From Sacculina carcini (taxonomy: Eukaryota > Arthropoda > Thecostraca > Sacculinidae), in contig OU696577.1 in assembly GCA_916048095.2 (NCBI GenBank), positions 7,939,440 to 8,003,439 on the forward strand: a stretch of 64,000 nt of DNA, written 5' to 3'. Shown here piece after piece: positions 12,293 to 22,452 of this stretch. Under the pieces are notes generated by a model that was not told the origin of the DNA, made no database searches, and saw nothing but the letters and a program-made list of their open reading frames with translations. The translations under genes were made by a program, and so were the position numbers. Each line of letters opens with the position of its first letter. Within the stretch, counting starts at the first letter, position 1.

Positions 12293-12598
12293 TGTCTTTT
12301 CTCACAGCACCACTGTGTCCAATACTATTACGTATCCATCCGATTTACGCATATGACCTTTTTACATGAGTTCTTATGCTATATCTATCGTCTATTAGCC
12401 AATCTACTCCAATTCAACCATTTCTCTCTTATCTACTGCTTTTTGACTGAGTTAAACAACGTTTGTTTTATGTATTCATCACGTCCACAGCGCCTTATTG
12501 ATACACTTGGTGTGAGAAAAGCACATTACCAATTTCATCTCAATATAAAATGCAGTGTGTGTGTATGTGTGTGTGTGTGTGTCTTATGGCGGAGGTAC

Positions 12599-12732
12599 CT
12601 GTGCTGTTGCAGATCTCCGTGTTGCATGGTGACAGCGCCGTCCTTGTTGTAGGCGAAGCGGAACGTGTACGTTTCAAGCACACAGTCCGGCTGCGACTCG
12701 TCACGATACAACAGAATGCTCAGCTGACGCAA
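12599..12732 (-). CDS. HORMAD1: HORMA-domain gene, exon 3
   Basis: A 134-bp exon with acceptor TATTGTAG before 12732 and donor CACAG|GTACCT (12591-12598). It encodes LRQLSILLYRDESQPD followed by YTFRFAYNKDG, the HORMA beta-strand pair with the characteristic E-x-Y-x-F-x-F-x-Y pattern. It joins exon 2 exactly at a Tyr-Leu boundary in phase 0 and leaves phase 2. Confidence 0.85.
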
Positions 12733-12767
12733 CTACAATACACAAACATAAACAAACATGCACACAC

Positions 12768-13231
12768 ACAGAGAGAGAAAAGAGACATACACATACACAT
12801 ATATGCGCACAGAGAGAAAACAGTGAGAGTGAAAGAAAAGCAGAGAGAGAGAGAGAGAGATGAAAAAATAAAGAGAGAGAGAGAGAAATGAAAAGAGAGA
12901 AATGAAAAGAGAGAAATAAAGAGAGAAATAAAGAGAGAGAGATAAATAAAGTGTGAGAGAGAGAAATGAAGAGAGTGAGAGAGATAAATAGAGAGAGAGA
13001 AATAAAGAAAGTATGAGAAAGAGAAATAAACAGAGTGAGAGAGAGAAATAAAGACAGTGTGTGAGAGAGAGAAATAAAGAGAGAGATAGAGAGAGAGAAA
13101 TAAAGAGATAAAATAGAAAGATAAAAAGAAAAAATAGAGAGCAGAGACGATGAGAGAGAGAGAGGGAGAAACAGAGACACACAAACAAATGGAAAGAAAG
13201 AGAGAGCCAGAGAGAAAGAAAGAGAGATAAG
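12768..13231. repeat. GA-rich purine tract (GAGAGAAATAAA)n
   Basis: About 460 bp of GAGA, GAAATAAA and GATAAATA modules between exons 3 and 2 of the HORMA gene. Leu/Ser/Phe repeat ORFs on the minus strand are artefacts, although one runs into the real exon 2. Confidence 0.9.
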
Positions 13232-13243
13232 TTCGCCACTGAC

Positions 13244-13486
13244 ATAGTGCTTGTCGATGGCCTCAAAGCACGCCTTGACCCAGTCGGCGAGACGTCGAGC
13301 ATTGGGACAGTGCGAGTCATCTCGCAACACCTTCAACCTCAGTCCGTCCAGCTGGCGCTCGGCAAACGAGCTCTCCGGAAACACGGCGCGCAAATACATC
13401 ACATTCGACACGCTGACGGCCAACAGTTTCTTGACAAACTGCGCCGACTGCAGCTCGGTGCGCAAGTCCGTCGTGAATAATGATTG
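13244..13486 (-). CDS. HORMAD1: HORMA-domain gene, exon 2 (start of the HORMA domain)
   Basis: An exon of exactly 243 bp (81 codons, phase 0 both ends), with acceptor GGCCACCAG before 13486 and donor TAT|GTCAGT (13238-13243). It encodes QQSLFTTDLRTELQSAQFVK, then KLLAVSVSNVMYLRAVFPE and ILLE-like conserved segments (LKVLRDDSHCPNARRLADWV). This is the classical N-terminal signature of HORMAD1/Hop1-type proteins. These proteins coat unsynapsed meiotic chromosome axes and recruit checkpoint and recombination factors in the germ-cell nucleus. Confidence 0.9.
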
Positions 13487-13499
13487 CTGGTGGCCAAGA

Positions 13500-13788
13500 A
13501 AAATAGCACACACAAACATACACACACACACACATACACACACACACACACACGGGTGCGAGCAATGAATTGTACCAGCGAATGAGGAAGGAAAATTAAT
13601 TTGAGAATGTTAGCTCAGTCTGTGAAATTATTATTATGTTGTGCGTTGCAGGTTAACACGTTGTAAGTGTTTGTCAGCCATTTTGACTCAGTTTGATTAT
13701 ATTTCATATTCAATGTGTTTTTCGTATTCATTTTTCATTTTTGTGTAATTGTTTTTCAAGTGCGTGTGTTTTTGGTCTTCTATCCCAC

Positions 13789-13825
<37 letters not shown>
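13500..13825. repeat. Short CA (13506-13553) and GT (13793-13824) microsatellites
   Basis: Two dinucleotide tracts in the first intron of the HORMA gene. Nothing else is recognised between exons 2 and 1. Confidence 0.85.
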
Positions 13826-13826
<1 letters not shown>

Positions 13827-14011
13827 GAAAATCACGGTGCATAGGGATTGCAATTTTGCAACTAATAGCGTTCACACTTCCCATTGCTTATTGATTTCAA
13901 TAATGCTAATAATAAGATGAATAAATATACACACACGTGTAACGCACCGGATCTGCCTAATGAATAAAGAGCATTATCTCCGCTGAGAAATACATAAGTG
14001 GAATCACTCAC

Positions 14012-14062
14012 AGTTTCCGTTGATTGGCGAACAGCGGGGCGACATTTCTGCAAGGTAGCCAT
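14012..14062 (-). CDS. HORMAD1: HORMA-domain gene, exon 1 (start codon)
   Basis: ATG at 14062-14060 opens MATLQKCRPAVRQSTET and stops at the donor ACT|GTGAGT (14006-14011), 17 codons in phase 0. This fits the phase-0 start of exon 2, and a short Met-Ala-Thr-rich leader before the HORMA domain is usual. The summed length of exons 1 to 5 is 813 bp (271 codons) with all four junction phases agreeing, which strongly supports the model. A possible CTAG acceptor at 14080 suggests a further 5' untranslated exon. Expression should be gonadal by family. Confidence 0.8.
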
Positions 14063-14525
14063 ACTCCCGGACACAAACTAGCTTGAACAATAACTAAACA
14101 ACACGCAGCAATTTCTAGAAAACATAATATGACATCATATAAGAATTTTTTCGCTACAAATTACCAATAGATGATATACAATATGAATTAAAGTGGTAGA
14201 ATTTGACAATTCAACCGCGGTTAGATCGTTAGTCCCTTATAGATGGCTCTGACAAATCACCATATATACCATTTAAATGCTCTGAAGTCAAAACTGATGT
14301 GTCACAGAAAATCTATATAAATAATTTCATGGTATGTGTTTTCTCCGACACAGTACAAATAAAAGTACAAACATACAAACGCATACATAAAAACGAGTTC
14401 AGCAATTTGAACAAAGCCACTCAGAGCCAACCCTACCATCAACAATACACTCAAAACCATCTCAGGCACCATTAGGCAAAAACTACCATATTTCAAAAAT
14501 GTTGGAAAAAATTAAAACAACACAA

Positions 14526-14585
14526 CAAACATTTACCGCCAACCGCTTCAAAATTGGTGTCAATCAGTCCGCACATACTGGCACA
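14526..14585 (-). other. Possible small exon upstream of the HORMA gene
   Basis: A 50-60-bp stretch bounded by a good acceptor (TTATTTTAG) and a donor (GGCG|GTAAATG) on the minus strand. One frame is open (CGLIDTNFEAVG). It could be a 5' untranslated exon of the HORMA gene, but reading into exon 1 would put its ATG out of frame. Only the splice-site pair supports it. Confidence 0.2.
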
Positions 14586-15038
14586 CCAGGAGCTAAAATA
14601 AATAATCTTTGTTCAGTCACATCTAATTTTCGTAATACTCTTTCAAAAAAAGATTAACTTAAAAATTGTTTGTTTATGAACGATATATCAACTATATTTC
14701 GTACATTGCTTAGAAGACGCGTAATCGATAACCGCTATGCGTGGCGTATTATAATTATTTGAAAAGAGTTTATCTTATATATCGCAAAAGTGCACAGCCT
14801 GCGAAATTTTCAACCGCACCTGATTCTATCAAATTCAATGAATTTTGCTGTGATTAACAATAACAAGAACAACAAGCGTGTATTTGATATAGTGCACTAA
14901 TCAACAAAGGCGCGATAAACATGAGATGTAGAGATACAAGAGCAATAATTACATCAAAACGGGAGCTCAAAAAGAAGAAAACAAGAGCTAGCAAGGTCAA
15001 AAATATAACAGGGAAGGTAAACACCGAATTAATTTATG

Positions 15039-15040
<2 letters not shown>
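14586..15040. other. Unique DNA plus the edge of a dispersed repeat
   Basis: The stretch 14840-15010 (AACAAGAACAACAAGCGTGT onwards) is similar to 52330-52490 and probably represents the 3' end region of the LINE whose coding remnant follows at 15.2-15.76 kb. No gene seen. Confidence 0.45.

Positions 15041-15111
<71 letters not shown>
15041..15111. repeat. (TA)n microsatellite
   Basis: Pure TA run of about 35 units, inside or at the edge of LINE-derived sequence. Confidence 0.95.
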
Positions 15112-15112
<1 letters not shown>

Positions 15113-15179
15113 CACAACCACTAAGACATGAACTGACAAATACGAACACTGGCGTACGTCACATATAAGCACGATTAGC

Positions 15180-15760
15180 TCAAACATAAGATCAGGGACT
15201 GTGAGCGGAATAAAAAGCACAACAGGAAAACAAAGCAAAAAGTATTATTAGTAAGAGTATATACATGGCGATAATATGGAGATATATATACAAAAGTAGT
15301 GTCAATGCAATCTGAAAGGAGGTGTGAGCGGCGACGGAAGAGAAAGCAGGTAATTATGCAGCGCAGAGGAAAAGGAAGAATATGATTTATAACGAAGGAT
15401 ATGAGGAGGAAGAGAGTTGTATAATCGGGGGGCAAAAAAAAAGACTTCGCGGACCAATTTGATAAGTGGTCGGCGGGAGGGCAAACAAGAGGTGCGGGAC
15501 GGCGGCTGAAAGGACGATCAGAGAAGGTAAGAAGTGAGAGCAAGTACGAGCGAGAAGATGTGTGGAGGAGCTTATATACAATACAACACAGCTTATGTTG
15601 TATCCTTGAAAGAGCTGGCAGCCAGCCGAGTTCTCGGATAATATCAAAGTAATACAAAACGTATTATATATGCCTCCAAAATTATCATCGCATAAGCAGA
15701 ATATAATGGAATGAGTACTAATCGCTTTTTCTGCAATTTCGTCCACAACACGTCTATCCA
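15180..15760 (-). pseudogene. LINE ORF2 C-terminal remnant
   Basis: Minus-strand remnant reading LGWLPALSRIQHKLCCIVYK, then a proline-rich stretch (SRRPAPLVCPP), then in another frame FFFAPRLYNSLPPHIL and SSFSSALHNYLL. The order (LGWLP, RxQxKL, Y-K-L-L-H, then APRLYNSLP and F-x-x-L) is the typical C-terminal tail of CR1/L2/Jockey-like LINE ORF2 proteins. At least one frameshift separates the pieces, so it is dead. Confidence 0.7.
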
Positions 15761-15769
15761 AATTATTTC

Positions 15770-16990
15770 AGCTAATGCCTTATAATGCCAAAATTCTGTT
15801 GAATAACAGCCTGTGTTGTACTTCGGTCAAATATATTTATATTAATATATTTTTATGTCGAATAAGACATTGAAGGACAACCAGCTTTTTTACTTACGTT
15901 GATTTTCACACTACATAACATGTCTCATACACACACAACGATTTCACGCGAGATATTTGACCCATATCGTGTCATGCCACTGACATCATAATCTATGTCA
16001 GTTCAAAACTTTCATCTCACATTACGCACGTGTCTCAATTTTCTCTCGCTGCGCAGTTTCCATTAGTTTATGCTGTTCTGGTAGACTTGTTATCCCAGAC
16101 TTAAGACTTCCAGATTGGTTGTTTGTGTGTTTAATCCTCTGTTGGTTTTTCATTTGGAGAATAAAGTTTGTTTTCAAGGTCGTATCTCTCAGCTTCCCGA
16201 ATCATTTCCTATTCGTATTTGAAGCGCTGTCTCTCAAGAACTATTACGATAAGACGTTGGAAAACGTGCATTTATTTTGCCCAATATGTCTGTCAAAAGA
16301 GACTCAATATTCTAAAGAATATTCTAGACACAGTCTGCGGAAACGGAATTTGTTTTTATAACTTGCAAAATGTGATTCACCGGAAAAAGTCTACGACATA
16401 TATTTTATTCTTAATTTCGCAGACAGAAACTGCTCGTATCAACGTTTTTCAAAGCAAGTTCAACTAGGCCTCAATATATAAATGTCATTGAAAACTACAG
16501 TGCTACTATAATATAATTACATCATTATTCAAACGATCAATCTTGTCATTAACAAAAATCACAAACAAACAATTCCAATAAATTTCGCAATCCGATTATC
16601 GATATATTTTTCAGATTCAGAAATGCAAAAACAAAGTAACCACAACACGTCAACCTTGAAAACTATTTGTGATATCTCTCAAGAAGACAATGACGTCAGA
16701 ATAACAAAAATAGTATTTCTGTGTGCACGTGTCTTATTGCGAAGCTGAACGCTCTTTTGAATTCATACGCATGCTAGTAAAATTCGAAGAAAAAAACGAA
16801 TCGTTTTTTAAGCAAAATATCTGACAAATTACATTGGACGAACACATTCATAAACATTCATCTAACAGGGATCATATAAAAGACATCACGCTATTTTTAT
16901 CCAAGCACATTGCAAATAAGATTATTGCAAAATAATATGGCTTTATGCATCTTTGAGCAATCGATAGTGTCAATATTGATATGAATACTT
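15770..16990. other. Unique AT-rich DNA, no gene seen
   Basis: Intergenic between the LINE remnant and the 3' end of the gene at 17004. Short ORFs at 16.1-16.5 kb have neither domain-like sequence nor splice context. Confidence 0.5.
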
Positions 16991-17003
16991 ATATATGTGT
17001 GTG

Positions 17004-17384
17004 TTATTTAACCGACAAATTTGCCAAATTATTACTGGCGTCCACTAAACTCGTGAAATAGGCGGCGGTTTGCTTTTCGAAGCGGAGCTGCGTGGTCAAC
17101 GAACAATCCATGCTGTACTGCGCATGCCTTTCGGACACTGCCGGAAGCATCAACTCGGGGTCAACGCCCGGGTCACTCGCGGTCATTGACAGGTCATCGG
17201 CAGCACACTGGTTGGACTCCATCGACAAGCGGCGGCTGTCGAATGACGAAGGAGTTCGCACGTGCAGTTGGAAAGAGTCGCTCTCGAAGTCCAGTCCTGC
17301 CAGGACCAAGCTCTGGTTGATGGGTTCTGCTTGACACGCGTTGTCAACGCAGTTCTCACAAGTCGCCGCGCACGATATCAACAG
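17004..17384 (-). CDS. Unidentified gene, last exon
   Basis: A 381-bp minus-strand exon with acceptor CGCCAG before 17384 and a TAA stop at 17004-17006, encoding 126 residues. It begins LLISCAATCENCVDNACQAE, with two CxxC-like cysteine pairs, and continues through a Ser/Asp-rich acidic middle to QLRFEKQTAAYFTSLVDASN near the C terminus. Joined in phase 0 to the exon at 18526-18690 it gives a 181-aa protein across a 1.14-kb intron. No family was recognised. Composition (GC-rich in an AT-rich region, no repeats) supports real coding. Confidence 0.6.
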   Translation of the reverse strand: MLISCAATCENCVDNACQAEPINQSLVLAGLDFESDSFQLHVRTPSSFDSRRLSMESNQCAADDLSMTASDPGVDPELMLPAVSERHAQYSMDCSLTTQLRFEKQTAAYFTSLVDASNNLANLSVK

Positions 17385-17639
17385 CTGGCGATACGTAGAA
17401 CAACAACAACAACGTGGATTTACTAGAGCAAATAAAAATGGCACATTCGCGTAGAGTTTGCGTTAAGAACAAAAAGAATTGGGGGAAAAGTATGGAGTAT
17501 TTGCATACGGAAGTCGCAAACGAACTAGGAATAAGAAGTTTCCACAGATGTAAGCATGGGTGTGGGGGTATGGGGGATCCTGGAAGATATGGGGGTATAA
17601 ATACCCCACCGACGAATTGGCTAGGGGGGTAGATATGCA

Positions 17640-17930
17640 ATTATACCCGCCGAGAATAATGCTGAGTTCAGTTCATTAGGTACTGTATTGTCAACAAAAT
17701 GAGCCTAGCAAAAAAGTAACAATACACGACAAATGTGTGTATGTATGTGTGTGTGTGTGTGTGTGTGCGTATGAAGTATACTTTTCATTGAGGTGTTTGT
17801 GTTTTTGTAATTGAATAGGCCGAAAATAGTTGAGGGCATCATGTAATTGACCAACTGAGACAACTTGGAAGACTAATGCATGATGGATGTCATCCCCCAC
17901 CCGAGTATCGACAGAAATATATCTAGAAAC
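17640..17930 (-). repeat. Dispersed repeat, copy 1 (partner at 24.56-24.81 kb)
   Basis: The complement of this stretch matches 24560-24815: shared segments include CATGCATTAGT, CAATTGGTCAATT-like, AATAC(A)CGACAAATGTG and GAGTTCAGTTCA-type ends. Copy 1 carries an extra (GT)n run (17745-17765). Its nature is unknown. The weakly similar peptides (HALVF, SxGQL, HLSCIVTFLL) might reflect an old coding repeat. Confidence 0.55.
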
Positions 17931-18099
17931 GCCCTACGTTGTTTACGTAGACTGTCAAGAATTGATGCTTATTCGCATTTGTACAGTGTTTGGTGGAAAT
18001 TTACGACTGACATTGCGCTAAGTTGAAGTTAATGAATTTTGTTTTCAAAGAAATTCAGTGTAGTCAACCTCGGTAGTGCATGAAAACAAGAGTAATTAT

Positions 18100-18500
18100 A
18101 AATTATTCTGTGCTAAAATACAATACAAATACAATACATAGACAACAATTTTCTGAGTTCTAGTATATTAGAACGTCCAGAGATTGAAAAGAAAAAACCC
18201 GAAGAAACACAAATAAGTCAATCAAGTTTTTGAGCGAAAATCAAGAGGATTACCAACTTTATTTATTATGTAAAAGTATTCCATATATTATGAGAAATTT
18301 CCTTGATTTTTTTATTTCGGGTTTGAATTCCATTACTCCTGGGTCTAGAGAAAATGCAGGGAACTGACACACACCACTCAAACCATTTTTCTCTACAGCT
18401 TTTGAGCGGTTTTTGGTACATGTGGTCACCGCAGGGTGGTAATAATGCACTTGCACTTTTCCCTCAATGCTACTGTATTTGCCTGTAATTAATCATAATT
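18100..18500. other. Intronic DNA with a short dispersed repeat
   Basis: 18425-18495 (GGTGGTAATAATGCACTTGC ... GCTACTGTATTTGCCTGTAATTAA) resembles 20500-20565. No exon seen. Confidence 0.4.
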
Positions 18501-18525
18501 AAATAATAATAATAATAATAATTAC

Positions 18526-18690
18526 CTCGTCTGGCGAACACTGGAGAATTTCCGCCAACTCGCTGGCGATCTCCAGCATGTTGTAGTTGATGTGGAAGGG
18601 CAGACACAATTGGAGACCACACGTCAACTGGATCGGCACCTCCACCACACGGGCTGTGTTCGGTTTAGGCGGAGCAATTATGGGCTGCAT
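18526..18690 (-). CDS. Unidentified gene, first coding exon
   Basis: ATG at 18690-18688 (A at -3) opens MQPIIAPPKPNTARVVEVPI and runs 55 codons to the donor GAG|GTAATT (18520-18525), phase 0. The end of the exon (NYNMLEIASELAEILQCSPD) predicts an amphipathic helix. The frame is also open upstream, but without an ATG, so this is the first possible start. A (TAA)n tract lies just inside the intron. The downstream partner is 17004-17384. I do not recognise the family; GC content and splice-phase agreement support a real gene. Confidence 0.6.
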
Positions 18691-18953
18691 GCTGAAGTCC
18701 TCTTCGTTGGAGCAATGCAGATGTTTCAGCAGTGCGGGACGTGACAACACGAACACAACCACGAACCGAACCACCGTCAAAACGCGAATGACGGACGCAC
18801 GAACACTGTGGCTATGTGCGATTTATCATCAGGAAGACGAAGCAAACGCACCAATCAGAAGCGCATCCAGATGAACTTTCGATGGGAGGTGCCAAATAGA
18901 TGATCACATCCGCATTATTTAGATCTTATCACGGACCAAAGGTGAGGTTGTAT

Positions 18954-19145
18954 CAGTGGCGGCGCCAGGTGGGGCTTGAAGGGGCCGAAGTCTCACCAAA
19001 AATGAGTCAAACCCCCCACCCTCTGAATTGTTCCCGACAAATCCCGACCATGAACCTTTCCAGTATAGTTCCTCATGTTTCGCCAAGCCCCAACATCATA
19101 TTTCCTTAACCCCCTCAACAGGGAATATCCTGGCGCCGTCTCTGG
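18954..19145 (+). mobile_element. GGCGCC-ended MITE, copy 4
   Basis: Starts CAGTGGCGGCGCCAGG and ends CCTGGCGCCGTCTCTG. It carries the family signature GTTCCTCATGTTTCGCC. A non-coding relative of the copies at 477, 2000 and 6023. Confidence 0.7.
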
Positions 19146-20744
19146 TCTCTATCTCTCCCTTCTGCATCCGCCGGTGGCATGTGCCGCGAGTGGAGAGAGC
19201 GATACAGTGAGAAACAGAGAGGAGAGAGGACCAGACAGTATCAGCACAAACACGCATGGTCGCGCAAATTTCGCGCACTAACTGTTCACACGCACGCACG
19301 GAGTATTTCGTGAGAGCACCAGAAAGAGATTGGGACACTAGAGAGTATATGTGTGTGTTGTGTTTGTTTGTTTGTGAATCACCCGGCTGTGTACAATGTA
19401 AATCATTTGTACTATGCCTGTGTTTGTATATAACAAGTATATTTTGTGCTGAATGCCTTACAAACAGAGTGAATGGAGATTATAACTCGTGCCTTATCGC
19501 TTGATGGTGGAGCCACCTGTGTGATTACAAACTGAGTTAAGTTAAGTTAAGTTAAACTAAGTAAGGTAAGAGTTAAGTGAAATTTTGACAAGAAATGTAT
19601 TGTTGGATGGACCTCAATGAGCTCTTCTAAATATTTGTGGTTAAATGGCTGTATAGATTTTCGAACACAATTTACTAAGCGAAATGCGCAAATATTTATC
19701 ATTTTTCGATAAATTTGTAAGTTTCAAAAGAAATTTGTACCCCTTGAATCTCTTCAAATTTCAATAATTTCACCACTGCTGACTTCAGCGTCATAAAAAC
19801 CATGGGGAAATCCAAATCCACGAATTTTTTCGAACTATCGCTAGCAAATGAGCAACCCTAATGTACAGAAGCAGATTTTTGGAAAAGACCTATAAAAGTG
19901 GACGGTTTTCCCGCCCAAACTCCATCGCTCGTTCATCCGTGTATATGTGTAGAATCATGAATCACCCGGTCACCGCATATGGACGACTGTGAAGACACGA
20001 GGAGAAAAAGCATGACAGACGGCACAAATACGGAAATGAGCGAAAAGTAAACACGCGAAATCGCTGGCATATTTAGCAGCAGCCGAAGCCACCACTGTCA
20101 GGACAACAAACAGTCGGATTTTATAGTCAAGGTCAAATCGCACGTGAATAACGCCCGCAGGCACACACACACACACACACGCGCATACACAGAACATGTA
20201 CATAAAGAAGTGAGAGCACATTGTCATGAAACTAGCCAGAGGGCAAATGATTCATGATAGCGTCCGACAATTACGCGTCAATATATGAACTCAATCCAAT
20301 GGAACAGGACAAACAATCTAACGTACTTAGGGAAGGAGTGTATATAGTATTGTAATGTATTACGGGATATCCAAGGAATGGTCCCTAGTCCTCGATATAA
20401 AGCAAAATAACAATGATAAGATATTTTCCGTGAGAATTTCGTTGACTGCAATTGGAATCCAGATAATGGATTTCGAGTGGATTTTCGGGCGCTTCCAGGG
20501 TACCGCTAGGTGGTGATAGTTTCATGCACTCTTCCCATGCTACTGGATTTGCCTGTATTTAATAATAAAGGAGCGTAACTCGATTTAAAAAGTTTAACGC
20601 GTCCATCCTTCCCATATGTCTAGTCTACTAGTCTAGTCTGGGGTTACCAACGCGAAGATCAGACAAAAACACATACATGATTCATCTATACAAATGTCAT
20701 TCCCACAATTATTCAAGACTCTCTGAGACTAACAAGGTATAAAG

Positions 20745-20927
20745 CAGTGGTCGGTAACATGTGAGGAATTCCCCAATGCTGGACAAATAAAGGTCGAAGT
20801 ACTAGAATCCTGCATATAATCCTAAGGAGTATATTAATTATATTACATTTTAGTGGCAAAATATATATTTTCTACAGACCATTAGCAAACCAATTTTGGG
20901 TTGAGAGCCAGGCATTAATTACCACTG
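20745..20927. mobile_element. Short hAT-like MITE
   Basis: About 183 bp from CAGTGGTCGGTAAC to TTACCACTG. The flanks GTATAAAG and GTATACAT are partly alike, compatible with a decayed 8-bp target duplication. Non-coding. Confidence 0.5.
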
Positions 20928-21595
20928 GTATACATGGTTAGCCAGCGGTTGGCGGTTTACCATATGCTCGTATGTGGTAATCATGTGGTAAGTCACACCA
21001 CACACGACCATGTCGTGTTCAACCGTATCAAATATCAATCGCTCAAATACAAAATGTATTTTCGAACAAAGCGTTATATGCAATTAACACGAAGTTAGCA
21101 AGAATTCACAGATATTTGGGGAAACGCTGAATAAACGTGATATCAATGCCAGTCTACAAACAGTGCATGGTAAATGTACAGACACACCGGTGTATTCACG
21201 GTGTAGCGTATGTGAATGAAAAAACATACAAATGAGCACGTACACACACACACACACACACATTGGACAAACATAACATTAAGCCAGTAATAAGAATAAA
21301 CTTACAAAATCAAACACGCACACGAAAATCGACTGCCAAAAACTGGAATGGAAAGTTGCCAAATTTGGCAAATTTTCTCGTTGTTATGAAAAATATTTAG
21401 TGAAAACATCCAACAACAACAACAAAGACTTATTAAACACCTACAGCACAACACACAAGCTGACACAATATTGTGACAACGTATGGAGCTCGTTCGTGCC
21501 CTCAAACAGCTTTGTTCAAACGATGAAAAAATAACAATTTTACTTCATTTATTGATTGAGACAGCCATCAGATGAGATGTAATGTAAAACCAATC

Positions 21596-21845
21596 AATGG
21601 ACGGATACATGACGACGGATAATGACGGACGGACGGACGGACGGATAAGCATTGATGGAAGAATCAATGCTGACGAACGCATATGAGATGAACGGACACA
21701 CCCACAAATAATAAACGGAAGGACATACGGATGAATACAATCGGACGGACAAGCGGAAATTCAACAAACGAAACGTCCGGACATTGCAAGATGAACGTCG
21801 ACGGACAGACGGACGGATGCTGATGGACGGATAGACGGAGAGATG
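21596..21845. repeat. Degenerate (GGAC/GGAT)n tract
   Basis: ACGGACGGACGGACGGAT and scattered GGACGGAYR motifs over about 250 bp just downstream of the membrane-protein gene stop codon. Confidence 0.7.
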
Positions 21846-21853
21846 TTGGTCGC

Positions 21854-21994
21854 CTACAGTTGTGGATAGTAGACTTCAATGATGGGCATCTGACTCCATT
21901 TGATCAGCTGATATTGCGAGTGCACGCACAGCTGACAATACAGGTGTACGCCCGCCTTCAATAGCACCACCATACAAGCCAGCGTTGACCATAA
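21854..21994 (-). CDS. Multi-pass membrane protein gene, last exon
   Basis: Minus-strand exon with acceptor TGTGGCAG before 21994, phase 0, and stop TAG at 21854-21856 (46 codons). It encodes a hydrophobic segment ([20 protein letters not shown]) followed by a short polar tail ending EVYYPQL. Phase agrees with the donor of 25459-25646. With the upstream exons this makes a small membrane protein with probably four membrane segments. It resembles LAPTM-like or arthropod tetraspan (DUF4728-type) proteins in layout only. The (CA)n(TA)n tract just upstream sits in the intron. Confidence 0.65.
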   Translation of the reverse strand, partial: LWSTLACMVVLLKAGVHLYCQLCVHSQYQLIKWSQMPIIEVYYPQL

Positions 21995-22003
21995 CTGCCA
22001 CAC

Positions 22004-22017
22004 ATACACACACACAC

Positions 22018-22095
<78 letters not shown>
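22004..22095. repeat. (CA)n(TA)n compound microsatellite
   Basis: Short CA run followed by a pure TA run of about 37 units at 22021-22094, inside the last intron of the membrane-protein gene. Confidence 0.95.
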
Positions 22096-22097
<2 letters not shown>

Positions 22098-22452
22098 ATA
22101 TATTCAAGCCATCAAATGGCCCGTGAACATACATATATACACGCATATACGACGGCATTAATATACAGTTGTTGGAGGCTCAATACATTTAATTGAATTG
22201 AAATATTATCTAGTAAAAGTGCGTTTTTTGTGTTTTCGCAAATGAGTTCTAAACGTATTTCTAGATTAAAATCACTTATGCGCTTGTGATTGAGCTGCAT
22301 GTGCTTCAACTGAAGGCTGATATTAGCACGATATTACTACGTGTACATCACTGGTGGACAGCGAAGATTCTGGAAGAAAGAACAGTTCCAAGTCATCAGA
22401 ACTGTTTCAGCAATTCAGTTAATTGTTTCCAGCAACAGAAACATATATCATC

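Larger units (their letters stand above)
19146..21853. other. Intergenic DNA without recognisable genes
   Basis: Contains a GTTAA repeat (19535-19580), a short CA tract (20161-20183), a hAT-like MITE (20745-20927), another short CA tract (21241-21262) and a degenerate GGAC-rich tract (21600-21840). ORFs of 60-85 codons here lack domain features. Confidence 0.5.

Noticed and set aside
18691..18780. N-terminal extension MTVVRFVVVFVL of the gene at 18526 as a signal peptide
   Set aside because: The initial codon is TTG, no ATG precedes the one at 18690, and the stretch is likely 5' untranslated.
22423..22452. Earlier start for the acidic ORF (MFPATETYII)
   Set aside because: The codon at 22423 is TTG; the first ATG in frame is at 22453.
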